A stretch of DNA of 40,905 nucleotides from Acidimicrobiales bacterium (GCA_030830565.1 JAURMR010000002.1:1-40905); one strand, 5' to 3'; numbered from the stretch's first letter, positions 26,112-34,135 are shown. Made by a program: numbers and translations. Notes: generated by a model from the sequence alone, not told the origin.

Positions 26112-26948
26112 TCAGCGGGTTGGCGTTAACGACGACAACTGCCACTCGCCATCTTCTTTGTAGGTGACTTCGCCGACGGGTGAATCGGTCCGCAAATTGA
26201 TGTGGCGTTCCATTCGTACAAGCAGCATGTCCTGGACGGAATACCAATACTCAATCGTGGTCGTTCCCTTTTGCGGACCGCTAAGGACATCATTTTCGCG
26301 GTAGTGGAAAGTTGGGAGAGCGACTGAGTCGATGTCAATGGATGTGGCGCCCAGTGACTCGAAGGTGACCGCAGACGTCGTTGTCCCGCTAATGCTGTCG
26401 CTGGTTCCGGTGCAGGTGTAGGTCGAAACTTCGTCACGACGTTCGCCCGTCTTGACGATCTCACCAGGAGGCGAGCAGTCGAACTCGGAGACATTGGTGA
26501 TTGACGTTGCGCCGAGATCCCAGCCGGTGACGGTGTGATTGCTGTGTTCGGTAAGGACACCATTTTCGATGCAGTAGTTCCATCGCTGCTGGAAAGCCGT
26601 ATTGAAATCGACTGTGGTTGTCCAGCAGTTGTCGCCTTGATGGGTCACGGTCACGGGTGCAGACGCGCCGTAATTCTGACTTGTCGGGGGAAAGCTGATC
26701 GACGCCTTTCCTGATGCGTCGGCTCGATACACGCCGGCGGGCGGCCGCACGACGACAGCACCAATCGATTCGACGGCAGAGGTGTCTCCTTGGCGAAATG
26801 CATGTAGCGCGTCATTGAGGGACTTCGCTCCAGGATTGTCACGAAAGACGAACATCGAAAGCAGCACGATGATCGGAATGAGAACGAGGGCCGCGATGAT
26901 GGAGCCAGTGATGGCGATCCATCGCAACGAATGTCGCGAATCGGACAT
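26112..26948 (-). CDS. Membrane-anchored protein of unknown function
   Basis: A 278-residue protein with one N-terminal membrane helix (about residues 10-33) and an extracytoplasmic part rich in beta-prone Thr/Ser/Val. Four cysteines in the outer part (CWTTT, YCIE, FDCS, YTCTG) may form two disulfides. Two similar segments, WDLGATSI and ESLGATSI, suggest an internal duplication. ATG 26948 has GGGAGGTG upstream and beats the longer frame. I do not recognise the family. Confidence 0.72.
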   Translation of the reverse strand: MSDSRHSLRWIAITGSIIAALVLIPIIVLLSMFVFRDNPGAKSLNDALHAFRQGDTSAVESIGAVVVRPPAGVYRADASGKASISFPPTSQNYGASAPVTVTHQGDNCWTTTVDFNTAFQQRWNYCIENGVLTEHSNHTVTGWDLGATSITNVSEFDCSPPGEIVKTGERRDEVSTYTCTGTSDSISGTTTSAVTFESLGATSIDIDSVALPTFHYRENDVLSGPQKGTTTIEYWYSVQDMLLVRMERHINLRTDSPVGEVTYKEDGEWQLSSLTPTR

Positions 26949-27057
26949 CGCACCTCCCAATCGAGTGGCCCGGGATTCAATCTACGACGGTGCGGTGGCT
27001 GCGTACAGGGCAGCGCAATTCGAGATGCTGAAACTCTCGTTGACGATCTGAAAAACA

Positions 27058-27990
27058 TCAGATCCGGTAGTCGGTGACCTGTGTGTCTTCGGTGCCCAGA
27101 TCGGTGAAGTTGTCATAGGCCCGCGCGGCCATGAAATCTCGCCATGCAAAGGGCCGATAGCGCGGACCGGACTCTGAGAGTTCGGGGATGGGTTCAATCG
27201 TCGCTTCGCGCGGCGGATTCGCGAAATACGGAATCGAGAAGCGGCGATGTTTGGTCATCGGAACAACTCGATGAATTGCCGCGCGGTAGCGATCGTTCGT
27301 CCATGCTTGTGTGCAATCGCCAAGGTTGACCACAATCGTGCCCGGTTCGGGCGGAACATCGATCCAACTGCCATCGGACGCGAGCGTCTGCAGTCCTCCG
27401 GTTTCATCTTGAAGGAGGAGCGTGAGGGTTCCGGGATCAGTGTGGTGGCCAAGGGCAACGTCACCAAGGTCGGCCAGCCCGTCTCGCTCATCGTCAGGAA
27501 CGGGATCGCCGACCGTATAGAGGTTGAGTCGAACGGTGCTTCCTTGGCGCGCGCATGTGAGCGCGTCACTTGAGGTGGGGCCGAGATCAAGGATCGAATG
27601 GAGAAGTGCAGTTGTTCGTTGCGCGAGGTCACTCATCGCCTCAAAGTGCTGCACCATGGCATCGCGAAAACCAGAGAGTTCGGGCCAGCGGTTCATGGCA
27701 TCGCCAACAGAGGGGTCAACGAAATCGAAGACCTCTTTATGGTCTCGAACGCGCTTGGTGAGTTCCCGGTCGAACCAACCCAAGGGGTTCTGCTCGGTTC
27801 GTCGGATTGCGGTGCGGGTTGCCCGAGGAGCATCGAAGAACCGCTCGGTTTCACTCCACGTTTCACTGATGACGGAATCGAGGCCATGTCCAACAAGGAG
27901 GAAGAACCCATGGTCGCGGCAAGCAGAGTCGAGTTCATCTCGTGCTGTGGCGCTGGGATTGGTGATGTCAAGGATTGGAACGGCGGGCAT
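27058..27990 (-). CDS. Isopenicillin N synthase-family 2-oxoglutarate/Fe(II) oxygenase
   Basis: A 310-residue oxygenase. The N-terminal DIOX_N part (VPILDITNP, DHGFFLLVGHG) and the 2OG-Fe(II) core with H183-T-D185, H240 and R250-x-S252 are complete. Bacterial relatives include ethylene-forming-type and unassigned hydroxylases. The catalytic set indicates activity; substrate unknown. It is about 70 bp from, and divergent to, the LLM monooxygenase starting at 28060, so both may respond to one signal. Confidence 0.92.
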   Translation of the reverse strand: MPAVPILDITNPSATARDELDSACRDHGFFLLVGHGLDSVISETWSETERFFDAPRATRTAIRRTEQNPLGWFDRELTKRVRDHKEVFDFVDPSVGDAMNRWPELSGFRDAMVQHFEAMSDLAQRTTALLHSILDLGPTSSDALTCARQGSTVRLNLYTVGDPVPDDERDGLADLGDVALGHHTDPGTLTLLLQDETGGLQTLASDGSWIDVPPEPGTIVVNLGDCTQAWTNDRYRAAIHRVVPMTKHRRFSIPYFANPPREATIEPIPELSESGPRYRPFAWRDFMAARAYDNFTDLGTEDTQVTDYRI

Positions 27991-28059
27991 ATCCCATTGT
28001 GGCCCGTCGGTCGTTGTTCCGCCTGACCCGACTCGGCGCCGTCGTCCTAGGCTTAGGGA

Positions 28060-29052
28060 ATGGGTGTTCCTCTTGCGATTCTTGATCTCGCCATAATCGG
28101 CTCAGGTGATTCCGTTGCCGATGGGCTCAACGCATGTGTTGAGGTAGCGAAGACCGCAGAAGCGAATGGCTACAGCCGGGTTTGGTACGCCGAGCATCAC
28201 AACATGGATGCGGTTGCGTCTTCGGCAACGGCGGTACTCATCGCCCATGTGGCAGCAAACACCGAGTCAATCCGTTTGGGTTCGGGCGGCATCATGCTTC
28301 CGAATCATTCGCCCCTCACTATTGCTGAACAGTTCGGCACTCTTGCGACGTTGCATCCCAATCGAATCGATCTCGGGCTTGGTCGTGCTCCAGGGACAGA
28401 CCAAGTCACCGTGCAAGCGCTTCGGCGCGACCCGCGTGCTTCGGAGTATTTCCCCCAAGATGTTCTTGAACTTCAGGCCTTCCTCGGTGATACGACGCGA
28501 GTTCCGGGCGTTCATGCAACCCCGGGCCGCGGAACACACATCCCGATCTACATCCTCGGTTCCTCTCTCTTCGGAGCCGAGCTCGCTGCAGTGCTTGGTC
28601 TCCCATTCGGATTCGCTTCGCATTTCGCGCCGCATCAACTTCGTGAAGCAGTCGCGTTGTATCGATCAAACTTCCGTCCGTCCGAGCAACTCGATCATCC
28701 GCATGTGATCGCTGGAGTGAACGTGATCGCTGCTGATTCTGAGGACGACGCACAGTCGCAATTCACAACTACACGCCGGGCACGACTCCGCCGCTTCCTC
28801 CTGAAGCCGAATGTCGATGTTCCCGATGCCGAAGTCGACCGAATCCTTGCGTCTCCTCAAGGAGCGCAGATCGCAGCCATGATGAAGCACACCGCTGTGG
28901 GAACGCCCTCTGCAGTGCGTGATCAATTGCTCGAGTTCACTGACTATGCCCAAGCCGATGAGCTAATGGTTTGTCACCAGTCACCCACGATTGAAGAGCG
29001 TTTGCGCTCGATCGAACTCACAGCAAACGCAATGGAACTCGTGGGGGTCTAG
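28060..29052 (+). CDS. Luciferase-like monooxygenase (MsnO8-type LLM)
   Basis: A 330-residue LLM enzyme. [56 protein letters not shown] and [13 protein letters not shown] are signature blocks of the MsnO8 subgroup of FMN/F420-dependent monooxygenases. Full length. Substrate unknown. It ends 37 bp before a convergent membrane protein, with a hairpin between them. Confidence 0.93.
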   Translation: MGVPLAILDLAIIGSGDSVADGLNACVEVAKTAEANGYSRVWYAEHHNMDAVASSATAVLIAHVAANTESIRLGSGGIMLPNHSPLTIAEQFGTLATLHPNRIDLGLGRAPGTDQVTVQALRRDPRASEYFPQDVLELQAFLGDTTRVPGVHATPGRGTHIPIYILGSSLFGAELAAVLGLPFGFASHFAPHQLREAVALYRSNFRPSEQLDHPHVIAGVNVIAADSEDDAQSQFTTTRRARLRRFLLKPNVDVPDAEVDRILASPQGAQIAAMMKHTAVGTPSAVRDQLLEFTDYAQADELMVCHQSPTIEERLRSIELTANAMELVGV

Positions 29053-29063
29053 CGCGCGAGTGT

Positions 29064-29091
29064 TAGCAGTGAGCGAGGATCTCGCCTGCTA
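29064..29091. terminator. Hairpin between convergent genes
   Basis: TAGCAG and GCGAG pair with CTCGC and CTGCTA around a GAT loop, with a 3-nt TGA bulge on one side. It lies between the LLM gene and the convergent membrane-protein gene and overlaps the latter's stop codon. No T run is present. Confidence 0.5.
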
Positions 29092-29814
29092 GTTGGGCGC
29101 AACGATGATTCTCGCGACGAGCACAACCAAAACGACGAGCGACAGTGATGTCTGCACCATCATCATGACCTTCACTGGTCGAGTTCGAATGCCTTCGATG
29201 GTTGGCCCGAATGTTGATTGTGTGTTGAAGGAAAGAAACAGATAGTCGATCCAGCGAGGCGGGTCATCTGGGTGCGCGGCATTTGGCGGAAAGTCGAAGG
29301 CCCCACCTTCGAGGTATGCGTCGGCGAGTTGATACCAGAGCGAGAACGCCAGCATGTTGGATGCGAAGAGCAGCACCAAGTCGAGGATCAACCAGTTCTG
29401 ACTGGCGTTTTGAAGGCTGGGAGCCATGACCAACGTGATCATGTTGACGATCACATTCAGCGACGCTGCCGAGAGATAGACGCAGAGAATGAGCAGTGTG
29501 AATTGCGAGTGCGATTCCCGTGACGCGATGAATCGACGGCGGAGAAAATCAACAATGACGACGACAAGAACGACGACGAACAGGACATCTGTGAGGTCAC
29601 CGATTGCTCGAATGAGTTTTTCAGTGGTGTCAGCGCCGTTGCCAAGGTCCTCGATCCGCAGCGTCAGTACGACGTCCATTGCCTGAATAAGGAGGACAAC
29701 AAGAAAAAACGCTCCGAGGCGGATGGGGTTGCGATGCCAGTCGTCTCGACAAAGGTCTCCTTCGCAGCACGGCAACTCTGGTTTTGAGGTCTCAGACTCT
29801 TTATTGTCAGACAC
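29089..29814 (-). CDS. Multi-pass membrane protein with channel-like C terminus
   Basis: About 241 residues from GTG 29814. An N-terminal Cys/Asp/Glu-rich tail (PCCEGDLC) precedes five or six hydrophobic helices. The end, WIDYLFLSFNTQSTFGPT, then a basic turn and QTSLSLVVLVVLVARII, resembles the pore loop and last helix of two-helix ion-channel domains, but the TxGYG filter is replaced by TQSTFGPT. DUF1345-type membrane proteins have a similar end, so that is the best family guess. The longer frame upstream to 30024 runs over the binding-protein gene and is unlikely. Divergent from that gene. Confidence 0.68.
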   Translation of the reverse strand: MSDNKESETSKPELPCCEGDLCRDDWHRNPIRLGAFFLVVLLIQAMDVVLTLRIEDLGNGADTTEKLIRAIGDLTDVLFVVVLVVVIVDFLRRRFIASRESHSQFTLLILCVYLSAASLNVIVNMITLVMAPSLQNASQNWLILDLVLLFASNMLAFSLWYQLADAYLEGGAFDFPPNAAHPDDPPRWIDYLFLSFNTQSTFGPTIEGIRTRPVKVMMMVQTSLSLVVLVVLVARIIVAPN

Positions 29815-29921
29815 AAAACAACTTTCTTCGATTTCAGTCGTCGGCCGGAATCTTGTGCTTCCGGATCGCACCCCTGAACTGTATGCCTGACTACTCTTTG
29901 CCGGTCTACCAAGGAGCTCAA

Positions 29922-31085
29922 ATGAAGTTGAAAATCGCTGGTATCTCGGCACTTGCGGCCATTGTTGCCGTTGCAACACTCGCTGCGGGGTGTTCCTCCT
30001 CATCTTCAAAGTCCTCGAACACACTTCGTATTGGTCTTGAGGCGCCCATCACCGGCAGCCTCGCGGAACTTGGCCAAGGCATGTTGAACGGAGCCAAGCA
30101 GGCGGCAACGTACGTCAATGAAAATGGTGGTGTTGGCGGAAAGAAGATCGAGATTGTTGCCATTGACGACAAGGGCGATGTCGATGCAGGTGTCACTGCT
30201 GCGAACGCCGCAGTGAAGTCCGGACTCGACGCAGTTGTTGGCCCGTACAACTCGGGCGTGGGTCTCAAGACGCTTCCGATTTACACCGCTGCCGGTCTTG
30301 TTCCGCTTCGACTCACGTCATCTGACGCAACCGCAGGGATGGGCTTCACCTTGCAGCCGATGACCTCGCAGATTGCACCAGTCGCAACCGATGCGCTTGT
30401 AAAGCAACTCAAGGCTTCGTCAGTTGCGCTCATCGTTGATTCCACTACCGACTACACCAAGTCTGCTGCTCAGGCCATGACCGCATCGTTGGGCAAAGCG
30501 GGTATCAAGATCACGGCAACCGAGTCGATCACGCCGGGAGCAACGTCCTACGCCGACACGGTCACCAAGATTCTTGCAACGAACCCGTCAGCTGTCTACG
30601 TCATCACGTACTTCCCGGAAGCGGGGCTCATCGCACAGGCGATGCTCGCCTCAAACACTGCGGCAAAGTGTCTTGCTGACTACGGCGCCTACGACAACGG
30701 ATACATCACTGCTGCTGGAATTCCCGCGGCGCAGAAGTGCCCGGTGGTTGGCGTGCCCGCACCGAGCGATTTCCCGAATAGCGCATCGCTGGTCGCGGCC
30801 TACACCAAGCAGTTCAATGCAGCACCGGGTTCATGGTCGCCCTATACCTATGACTCAGTGCTCGTGCTCGCCGACGCCATTGGCCGTGCGGGTGGTACGT
30901 CTGGGGCAGCACTGAAGACTGCGCTTGCAGCAACGAGTGGCTGGAAGGGCTGGACCGGCACCGTTGCGTTCGAAGCGACGACCGGCAACCGCATTCCTGC
31001 GCCTGTCACCGTCAATACGGTGACCACCGGCGGCGTGTTCCAAGTCGATCCGGCCTGGATCACGGCAACCGGCTTCACTTACTGA
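29922..31085 (+). CDS. Branched-chain-amino-acid-type ABC substrate-binding lipoprotein
   Basis: A 387-residue periplasmic-binding-protein type I lipoprotein (LivJ-like). Lipobox LAAGC gives Cys24; the fold begins TLRIGLEAPITGSLAELGQGMLNGAKQAATYVNENGG in short blocks typical of the family, with IVAIDDKGD and DAVVGPYNS following. ATG 29922 has an ideal AAGGAG site. No LivH, M, G or F permease or ATPase gene is near, so it must work with a transporter encoded elsewhere or act as a sensor. A strong hairpin follows its stop. Confidence 0.92.
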   Translation: MKLKIAGISALAAIVAVATLAAGCSSSSSKSSNTLRIGLEAPITGSLAELGQGMLNGAKQAATYVNENGGVGGKKIEIVAIDDKGDVDAGVTAANAAVKSGLDAVVGPYNSGVGLKTLPIYTAAGLVPLRLTSSDATAGMGFTLQPMTSQIAPVATDALVKQLKASSVALIVDSTTDYTKSAAQAMTASLGKAGIKITATESITPGATSYADTVTKILATNPSAVYVITYFPEAGLIAQAMLASNTAAKCLADYGAYDNGYITAAGIPAAQKCPVVGVPAPSDFPNSASLVAAYTKQFNAAPGSWSPYTYDSVLVLADAIGRAGGTSGAALKTALAATSGWKGWTGTVAFEATTGNRIPAPVTVNTVTTGGVFQVDPAWITATGFTY

Positions 31086-31127
31086 GGCTGAGTTCAGGAG
31101 CGATTTCGCACCAGGATTCGAAGGAGG

Positions 31128-31160
31128 GGACCGAACGAACAGATAGTGTTCGTTCGGTCC
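31128..31160. terminator. 13-bp perfect-stem hairpin
   Basis: GGACCGAACGAAC (31128-31140) and GTTCGTTCGGTCC (31148-31160) pair perfectly around a 7-nt loop, 43 bp after the binding-protein stop. No long T tract follows. It runs directly into the DUF11 remnant, so it may be a terminator or a recombination scar. Confidence 0.65.
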
Positions 31161-31719
31161 TTCCGCTGCCACCGCAGCAACGATGGTTGTCACGATTCCG
31201 GCTGGGCTTTCGGTGGAGGCTGTTCCTAGCGGATGCACCGCATCGGGCGTCACGGTTACGTGTGCGTTGGGCGACCTCGCAAACGGCGCATCAGCAACGA
31301 TTGACATAGAGGTTCGCTCGGCGAGTACGCCGGTTCCGACATCGCGAGACACCGAAGTGGTCGTGGCCTCGAACACAGCTGATCCAATCCCCGAAAACGA
31401 CGTGGACCTCACTCCACTGGCTACGACCGCTGCTCCAACAATCGATTCGGTGACACCAGGATCGGGCTCGGAGTCAGGCGGCACTGAGGTAACCATCGAC
31501 GGCACAAATCTCACAACGGAAACCACTGTCGAAATCGGCGGCGTGCCATGTGAGCCAGTCATTTTTGTCACGACATCGCAGCTGATCTGCACCACGGGCC
31601 CCCAGGATCCCGGGGTGTTCGACGTGATTGTGACGACTGCCGATGGCCAGACAGCAACGCTCGTCGGAGGCTTCACCTACGTCGAGACCCCTGACGTCGC
31701 CCCTTCGTTCACGGGTTAA
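31147..31719 (+). pseudogene. Remnant of a DUF11 / IPT-TIG surface protein
   Basis: The open frame begins just after an in-frame TAG (31144-31146). It reads GPSAAT, a signature of DUF11 domains, upstream of the first ATG (31183), then TIPAGLSVEAV and VTCALGDLANGASATI (the rest of DUF11). An IPT/TIG domain follows: PTIDSVTPGSGSESGGTEVTI with IGGVPC and GGFTY. There is no signal peptide and no promoter room after the hairpin. This looks like the 3' end of a larger surface protein gene whose 5' part was lost. If translated from 31183 it would yield 178 residues with no export signal. Confidence 0.65.
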
Positions 31720-31736
31720 GCGTCGCGTTCCAACTC

Positions 31737-32089
31737 GACAAGATTCAGGGGTGAAGAATCGCGCCCGGCATGACGGCGGGCCTGGATCCGTTGACGGACT
31801 GAACGTGGTTGATTACCGTGCCGCGCAACAGGTGGAGTTCCAGTTACTGATCCCCTGAACCAAAGGAATCCCCATGAGCGCATCCGAAGCAGACCGCTTC
31901 ATCGCCGAGCTCCTGAGCAACCAGGAACTCGCCAAGAAACTCACCGATTTGGGTAGCGATCCCGCTGCTGCCTACGCCGAAGTGCAAGCACAAGGCTTCG
32001 ACGTCACTCCTGAAGAACTTCGAGATGCGACCCTCGAGCTCGCTGGTCAGTACATGAACGAGGACGAACTTGAAGCAATCGCAGGCGGC
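31737..32089 (+). repeat. Tandem duplication unit, copy 1 (promoter plus Nif11 leader)
   Basis: This segment matches 32253-32605 without indels at an offset of 516 bp: same upstream hairpin, same promoter layout, and 71 of 72 leader codons translating identically. Similarity stops at the Gly-Gly site. Confidence 0.85.
31791..31819 (+). promoter_or_regulatory. Promoter of Nif11 gene 1
   Basis: TTGACG (31791-31796), a 17-bp spacer and TACCGT (31814-31819), 54 bp before the ATG. The spacer begins with GACTGAAC, also found at the other two promoters of the array. A small GCCCG/CGGGC hairpin lies just upstream at 31763-31781. Confidence 0.65.
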
Positions 32090-32221
32090 ATGAACACACT
32101 TGCTATGGGGGTGGCTGGAGGTGTAGCCGGCGGTGTAGCTGGTGGCATTGTCTTAGCTGGCGGCAGCCTCGGCCTCGCTACGGCAGTCGCAATTACCGGT
32201 TCTGCCGCCGCTGCCGCCTGA
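31874..32221 (+). CDS. Nif11-like leader peptide precursor 1
   Basis: A 115-residue RiPP-type precursor. The leader (1-72) has the Nif11 pattern: an N-terminal helix with EADRF, a second helix, GFDVTPEELRDA, then QYMNEDELEAIAGG with the Gly-Gly site at 71-72. The 43-residue core starts MNTLAMG, contains three VAGG units in a row and ends TGSAAAAA. It has no Cys and few Ser/Thr/polar residues. ATG 31874 follows AAAGGAATCCCC. It has its own promoter. Nif11 leaders direct modification enzymes and exporters in known clusters; none is here. The core could form a Gly-zipper helix. Confidence 0.88.
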   Translation: MSASEADRFIAELLSNQELAKKLTDLGSDPAAAYAEVQAQGFDVTPEELRDATLELAGQYMNEDELEAIAGGMNTLAMGVAGGVAGGVAGGIVLAGGSLGLATAVAITGSAAAAA

Positions 32222-32256
32222 GCGGTTGAAGGAGCAACTCGTCAGCCTCGTCGACA
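32219..32256 (+). pseudogene. Relic of the start of a gene-4-like precursor
   Basis: From the stop of precursor 1, the sequence matches the region from the stop of precursor 3 through the ribosome site and first codons of precursor 4 (33087-33124): shared CGGTTGA, GGAG, and AGCCTCGTCGAC, about 31 of 37 bases. The start codon GTG of gene 4 reads GTC here, and the similarity ends at the left edge of duplication copy 2. Confidence 0.6.
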
Positions 32257-32605
32257 GGATTCGGGGGCGAAGAATCGCGCCCGGCATGACGGCGGGCCTG
32301 GATCCGTTGACAGACTGAACTTGGTTGAGTACGGTTCGGCGCATCAGGTGGAGTCCCATCTGACCCGACCCTGAACCAAAGGAATCCCCGTGAGCGCATC
32401 CGAAGCAGACCGCTTCATCGCAGAACTCCTGAGCAACCAAGAACTCGCCAAGAAACTGACCGATTTGGGTAGCGATCCCGCTGCTGCCTACGCCGAAGTG
32501 CAGGCCCAAGGCTTCGACGTCACCCCTGAAGAACTTCGAGATGCGACCCTCGAGCTTGCTGGTCAGTACATGAATGAGGACCAACTTGAAGCAATCGCAG
32601 GCGGT
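32253..32605 (+). repeat. Tandem duplication unit, copy 2
   Basis: Counterpart of 31737-32089 at a constant 516-bp offset. The join at its left end is the GTCGAC where a relic of another precursor gene start (32222-32252) is cut off. Confidence 0.85.
32307..32335 (+). promoter_or_regulatory. Promoter of Nif11 genes 2-6
   Basis: TTGACA (32307-32312), 17-bp spacer opening with GACTGAAC, and TACGGT (32330-32335), 54 bp before the GTG start. The -35 box is a consensus match, one base better than copy 1, so it may be stronger. Confidence 0.7.
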
Positions 32606-32728
32606 CTTTCCGCGGGCGCAACCGCAGGTATTGCGGTGGGTGCAGCTGCAACCGGCGCTGTAGCCGGTGGCATTGGCGTCGGTGTGGCAATCGCAGTCAC
32701 TGGTTCCGCTGCCGCTGCCGCCATCTGA
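32390..32728 (+). CDS. Nif11-like leader peptide precursor 2
   Basis: A 112-residue precursor. Its leader differs from precursor 1 at one of 72 positions (Gln for Glu in NEDQLEA), while the core (40 residues, LSAGATAGIAVGAAATG at its start and TGSAAAAAI at its end) is different in its first half. The start is GTG where copy 1 has ATG, with the same AAAGGAATCCCC site. Core is Gly/Ala/Val-rich, without Cys. First gene of a probable five-gene transcript (genes 2-6) with gaps of 16-38 bp. Confidence 0.88.
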   Translation: MSASEADRFIAELLSNQELAKKLTDLGSDPAAAYAEVQAQGFDVTPEELRDATLELAGQYMNEDQLEAIAGGLSAGATAGIAVGAAATGAVAGGIGVGVAIAVTGSAAAAAI

Positions 32729-32765
32729 TCTGGTCGTCGACAGACACCACAAGAAGGGAACACTC

Positions 32766-33089
32766 ATGAGTGCAAGCCAAGCCGACGCGTTTATCGAGAG
32801 GCTTTCCGCCGACGAAGCCTTTGCGGCCGAAATCGACGCCGTGAAGAACTCGCCGGAGCAGGTGCAAGCAATTGTTGCGGCCGCCGGTTTTGAGGCAACC
32901 CCGGAAGAGATCCGCGAGGCTTGGCTTGCCTCAATAGGTGAGTACCTGACTGAAGAACAGTTGGCCGAAATCTCGGGCGGCGTCTGGGAAAGTTCCGAGA
33001 TCGCCTACGCGGCAGTTGCTGGCACCGTCAGTGTCGTCGCGGTCGGCGTCATCGTTGCGTCCTGCGCATCTGCGGCCGCTGCCGCCTAA
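32766..33089 (+). CDS. Nif11-like leader peptide precursor 3
   Basis: A 107-residue precursor with leader SASQADAFIERLSADEAFA, then GFEATPEEIREA and LTEEQLAEISGG (Gly-Gly at 71-72 or so; Ser replaces the usual Ala). The core (VWESSEIAYAAVAG, then VVAVGVIVASCASAAAAA) is the only one with a Cys, close to the Ala tail. ATG 32766 has an AAGAAGGGAA site. The core is strongly hydrophobic after its first eight residues. Confidence 0.86.
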   Translation: MSASQADAFIERLSADEAFAAEIDAVKNSPEQVQAIVAAAGFEATPEEIREAWLASIGEYLTEEQLAEISGGVWESSEIAYAAVAGTVSVVAVGVIVASCASAAAAA

Positions 33090-33108
33090 ACGGTTGAGGG
33101 AGTAACCC

Positions 33109-33408
33109 GTGAGCCTCGTCGACGCAACGCTTTTTATCGATCGAATCGTTGTCGACGACGAATTCGCGCAGGAATTAAGCGAACTTTTAGACAACCCCAC
33201 TGACGTGGTTTTTGCAGTTCGCAAAGCGGGATACGACGTCACTGTCGACGAAGTTCGTGATGTTTTTCTTGAACGATTCGGCGACGTTCTTCCCGAAGAT
33301 GAACTCGCTGCAATCGCTGGTGGCATCGTGCAGGGAGACGATTTTCTCGCGCGCGGATTGTCGACTGGTCGCACACCAGGAATGACCGCCGCGGCTGCTG
33401 CGGCCTAA
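33109..33408 (+). CDS. Nif11-like leader peptide precursor 4 (short polar core)
   Basis: A 99-residue precursor from GTG 33109 (site GAGGGAGTAA). Leader MSLVDATLFIDRIVVDDEF, then GYDVTVDEVRDVFLERFG and DELAAIAGG. The core is only 27 residues, starts IVQGDDFLARGLSTGRTPGM and ends in six alanines. Unlike its neighbours it is charged and not membrane-like before the Ala tail. It may give a different kind of product. Confidence 0.85.
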   Translation: MSLVDATLFIDRIVVDDEFAQELSELLDNPTDVVFAVRKAGYDVTVDEVRDVFLERFGDVLPEDELAAIAGGIVQGDDFLARGLSTGRTPGMTAAAAAA

Positions 33409-33423
33409 ACGAAAGTTTTTGTC

Positions 33424-33732
33424 ATGTCACATACCGCAGCCGAAGCATTCATCGATCAGGTAGCAAGTAACCCTGATCTGCTCCTCCAACTTGAAAACGC
33501 TCGCCACTCAATCGATGACGTTGCGGCGGTCATTGCCACCTCCGGTTACGACGCAACCCCTTATGAAGTTGTCGATGCATTCCTCGAACGGTTTGGTCGC
33601 TTTTTGAACGATGACGTCCTTGCTCAGTACGCAGGTGGCTACACGACGGATGGGTTGACGACGGTGGAAATCTTGGCGCTCTATGCGTCGGTGTTTGAGT
33701 ACCTGCGAAACCCAAATTCACTGCCGTTCTGA
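33424..33732 (+). CDS. Nif11-like leader peptide precursor 5 (no Ala tail)
   Basis: A 102-residue precursor. Leader MSHTAAEAFIDQVASNPDL, then GYDATPYEVVDAFLERFG and DVLAQYAGG. The core (30 residues) is YTTDGLTTVEILALYASVFE followed by YLRNPNSLPF: aromatic and aliphatic, with no Gly-rich run and no C-terminal alanines. It is the outlier of the array. Start ATG 33424 lies 16 bp after gene 4 with a weak site (AAAG). Confidence 0.83.
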   Translation: MSHTAAEAFIDQVASNPDLLLQLENARHSIDDVAAVIATSGYDATPYEVVDAFLERFGRFLNDDVLAQYAGGYTTDGLTTVEILALYASVFEYLRNPNSLPF

Positions 33733-33769
33733 CACCATTGTTTTCCGCTAACCGAAATTGGAGTCCGCT

Positions 33770-34081
33770 ATGACCATCGAACAAGCAGAAGCATTCGTCA
33801 CACGCCTGGAGTCGGACTCAGCATTTTCTGACCAGCTGGCCGAACTCAAAGCGTCGCCCGAACAGGTGATGGAGCGCGTGCGTGCCGAAGGCTTCGACGC
33901 CACTCCCGAGGAAATTCGTGATGTCTTCCTCGAGCATTTCGGCTCCGAGCTCAACGAAGACCAGTTGGCCGAAATCGCCGGTGGTCTGAGCAACGAGCAA
34001 ATCGGCAACATCGTCACTGGGGTTGGCGTCACGGTGACTGCCGCCGCAATCGCCGGCGCATCAGCTGCTGCTGCCGCCTGA
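33770..34081 (+). CDS. Nif11-like leader peptide precursor 6
   Basis: A 103-residue precursor. Leader MTIEQAEAFVTRLESDSAFS, then GFDATPEEIRDVFLEHFGSE and NEDQLAEIAGG. The core (31 residues) is LSNEQIGNIVTGVGVTVTAA, then AIAGASAAAAA. GGAG precedes ATG 33770; an in-frame GTG-less extension upstream is not needed. Last gene before a 145-bp gap with a new promoter. Confidence 0.87.
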   Translation: MTIEQAEAFVTRLESDSAFSDQLAELKASPEQVMERVRAEGFDATPEEIRDVFLEHFGSELNEDQLAEIAGGLSNEQIGNIVTGVGVTVTAAAIAGASAAAAA

Positions 34082-34135
34082 TTCAAGCCGCGAGCAGTCA
34101 GGACGTGCCCTGATTCCCAGTAGGCACTGGGTTGC

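Noticed and set aside
25240-27990. The PhyH and isopenicillin-N-synthase-type oxygenases as tailoring enzymes for the Nif11 peptides
   Set aside because: They lie 4-6 kb from the array, in other transcription units and partly on the other strand, and nothing in the sequence links them.
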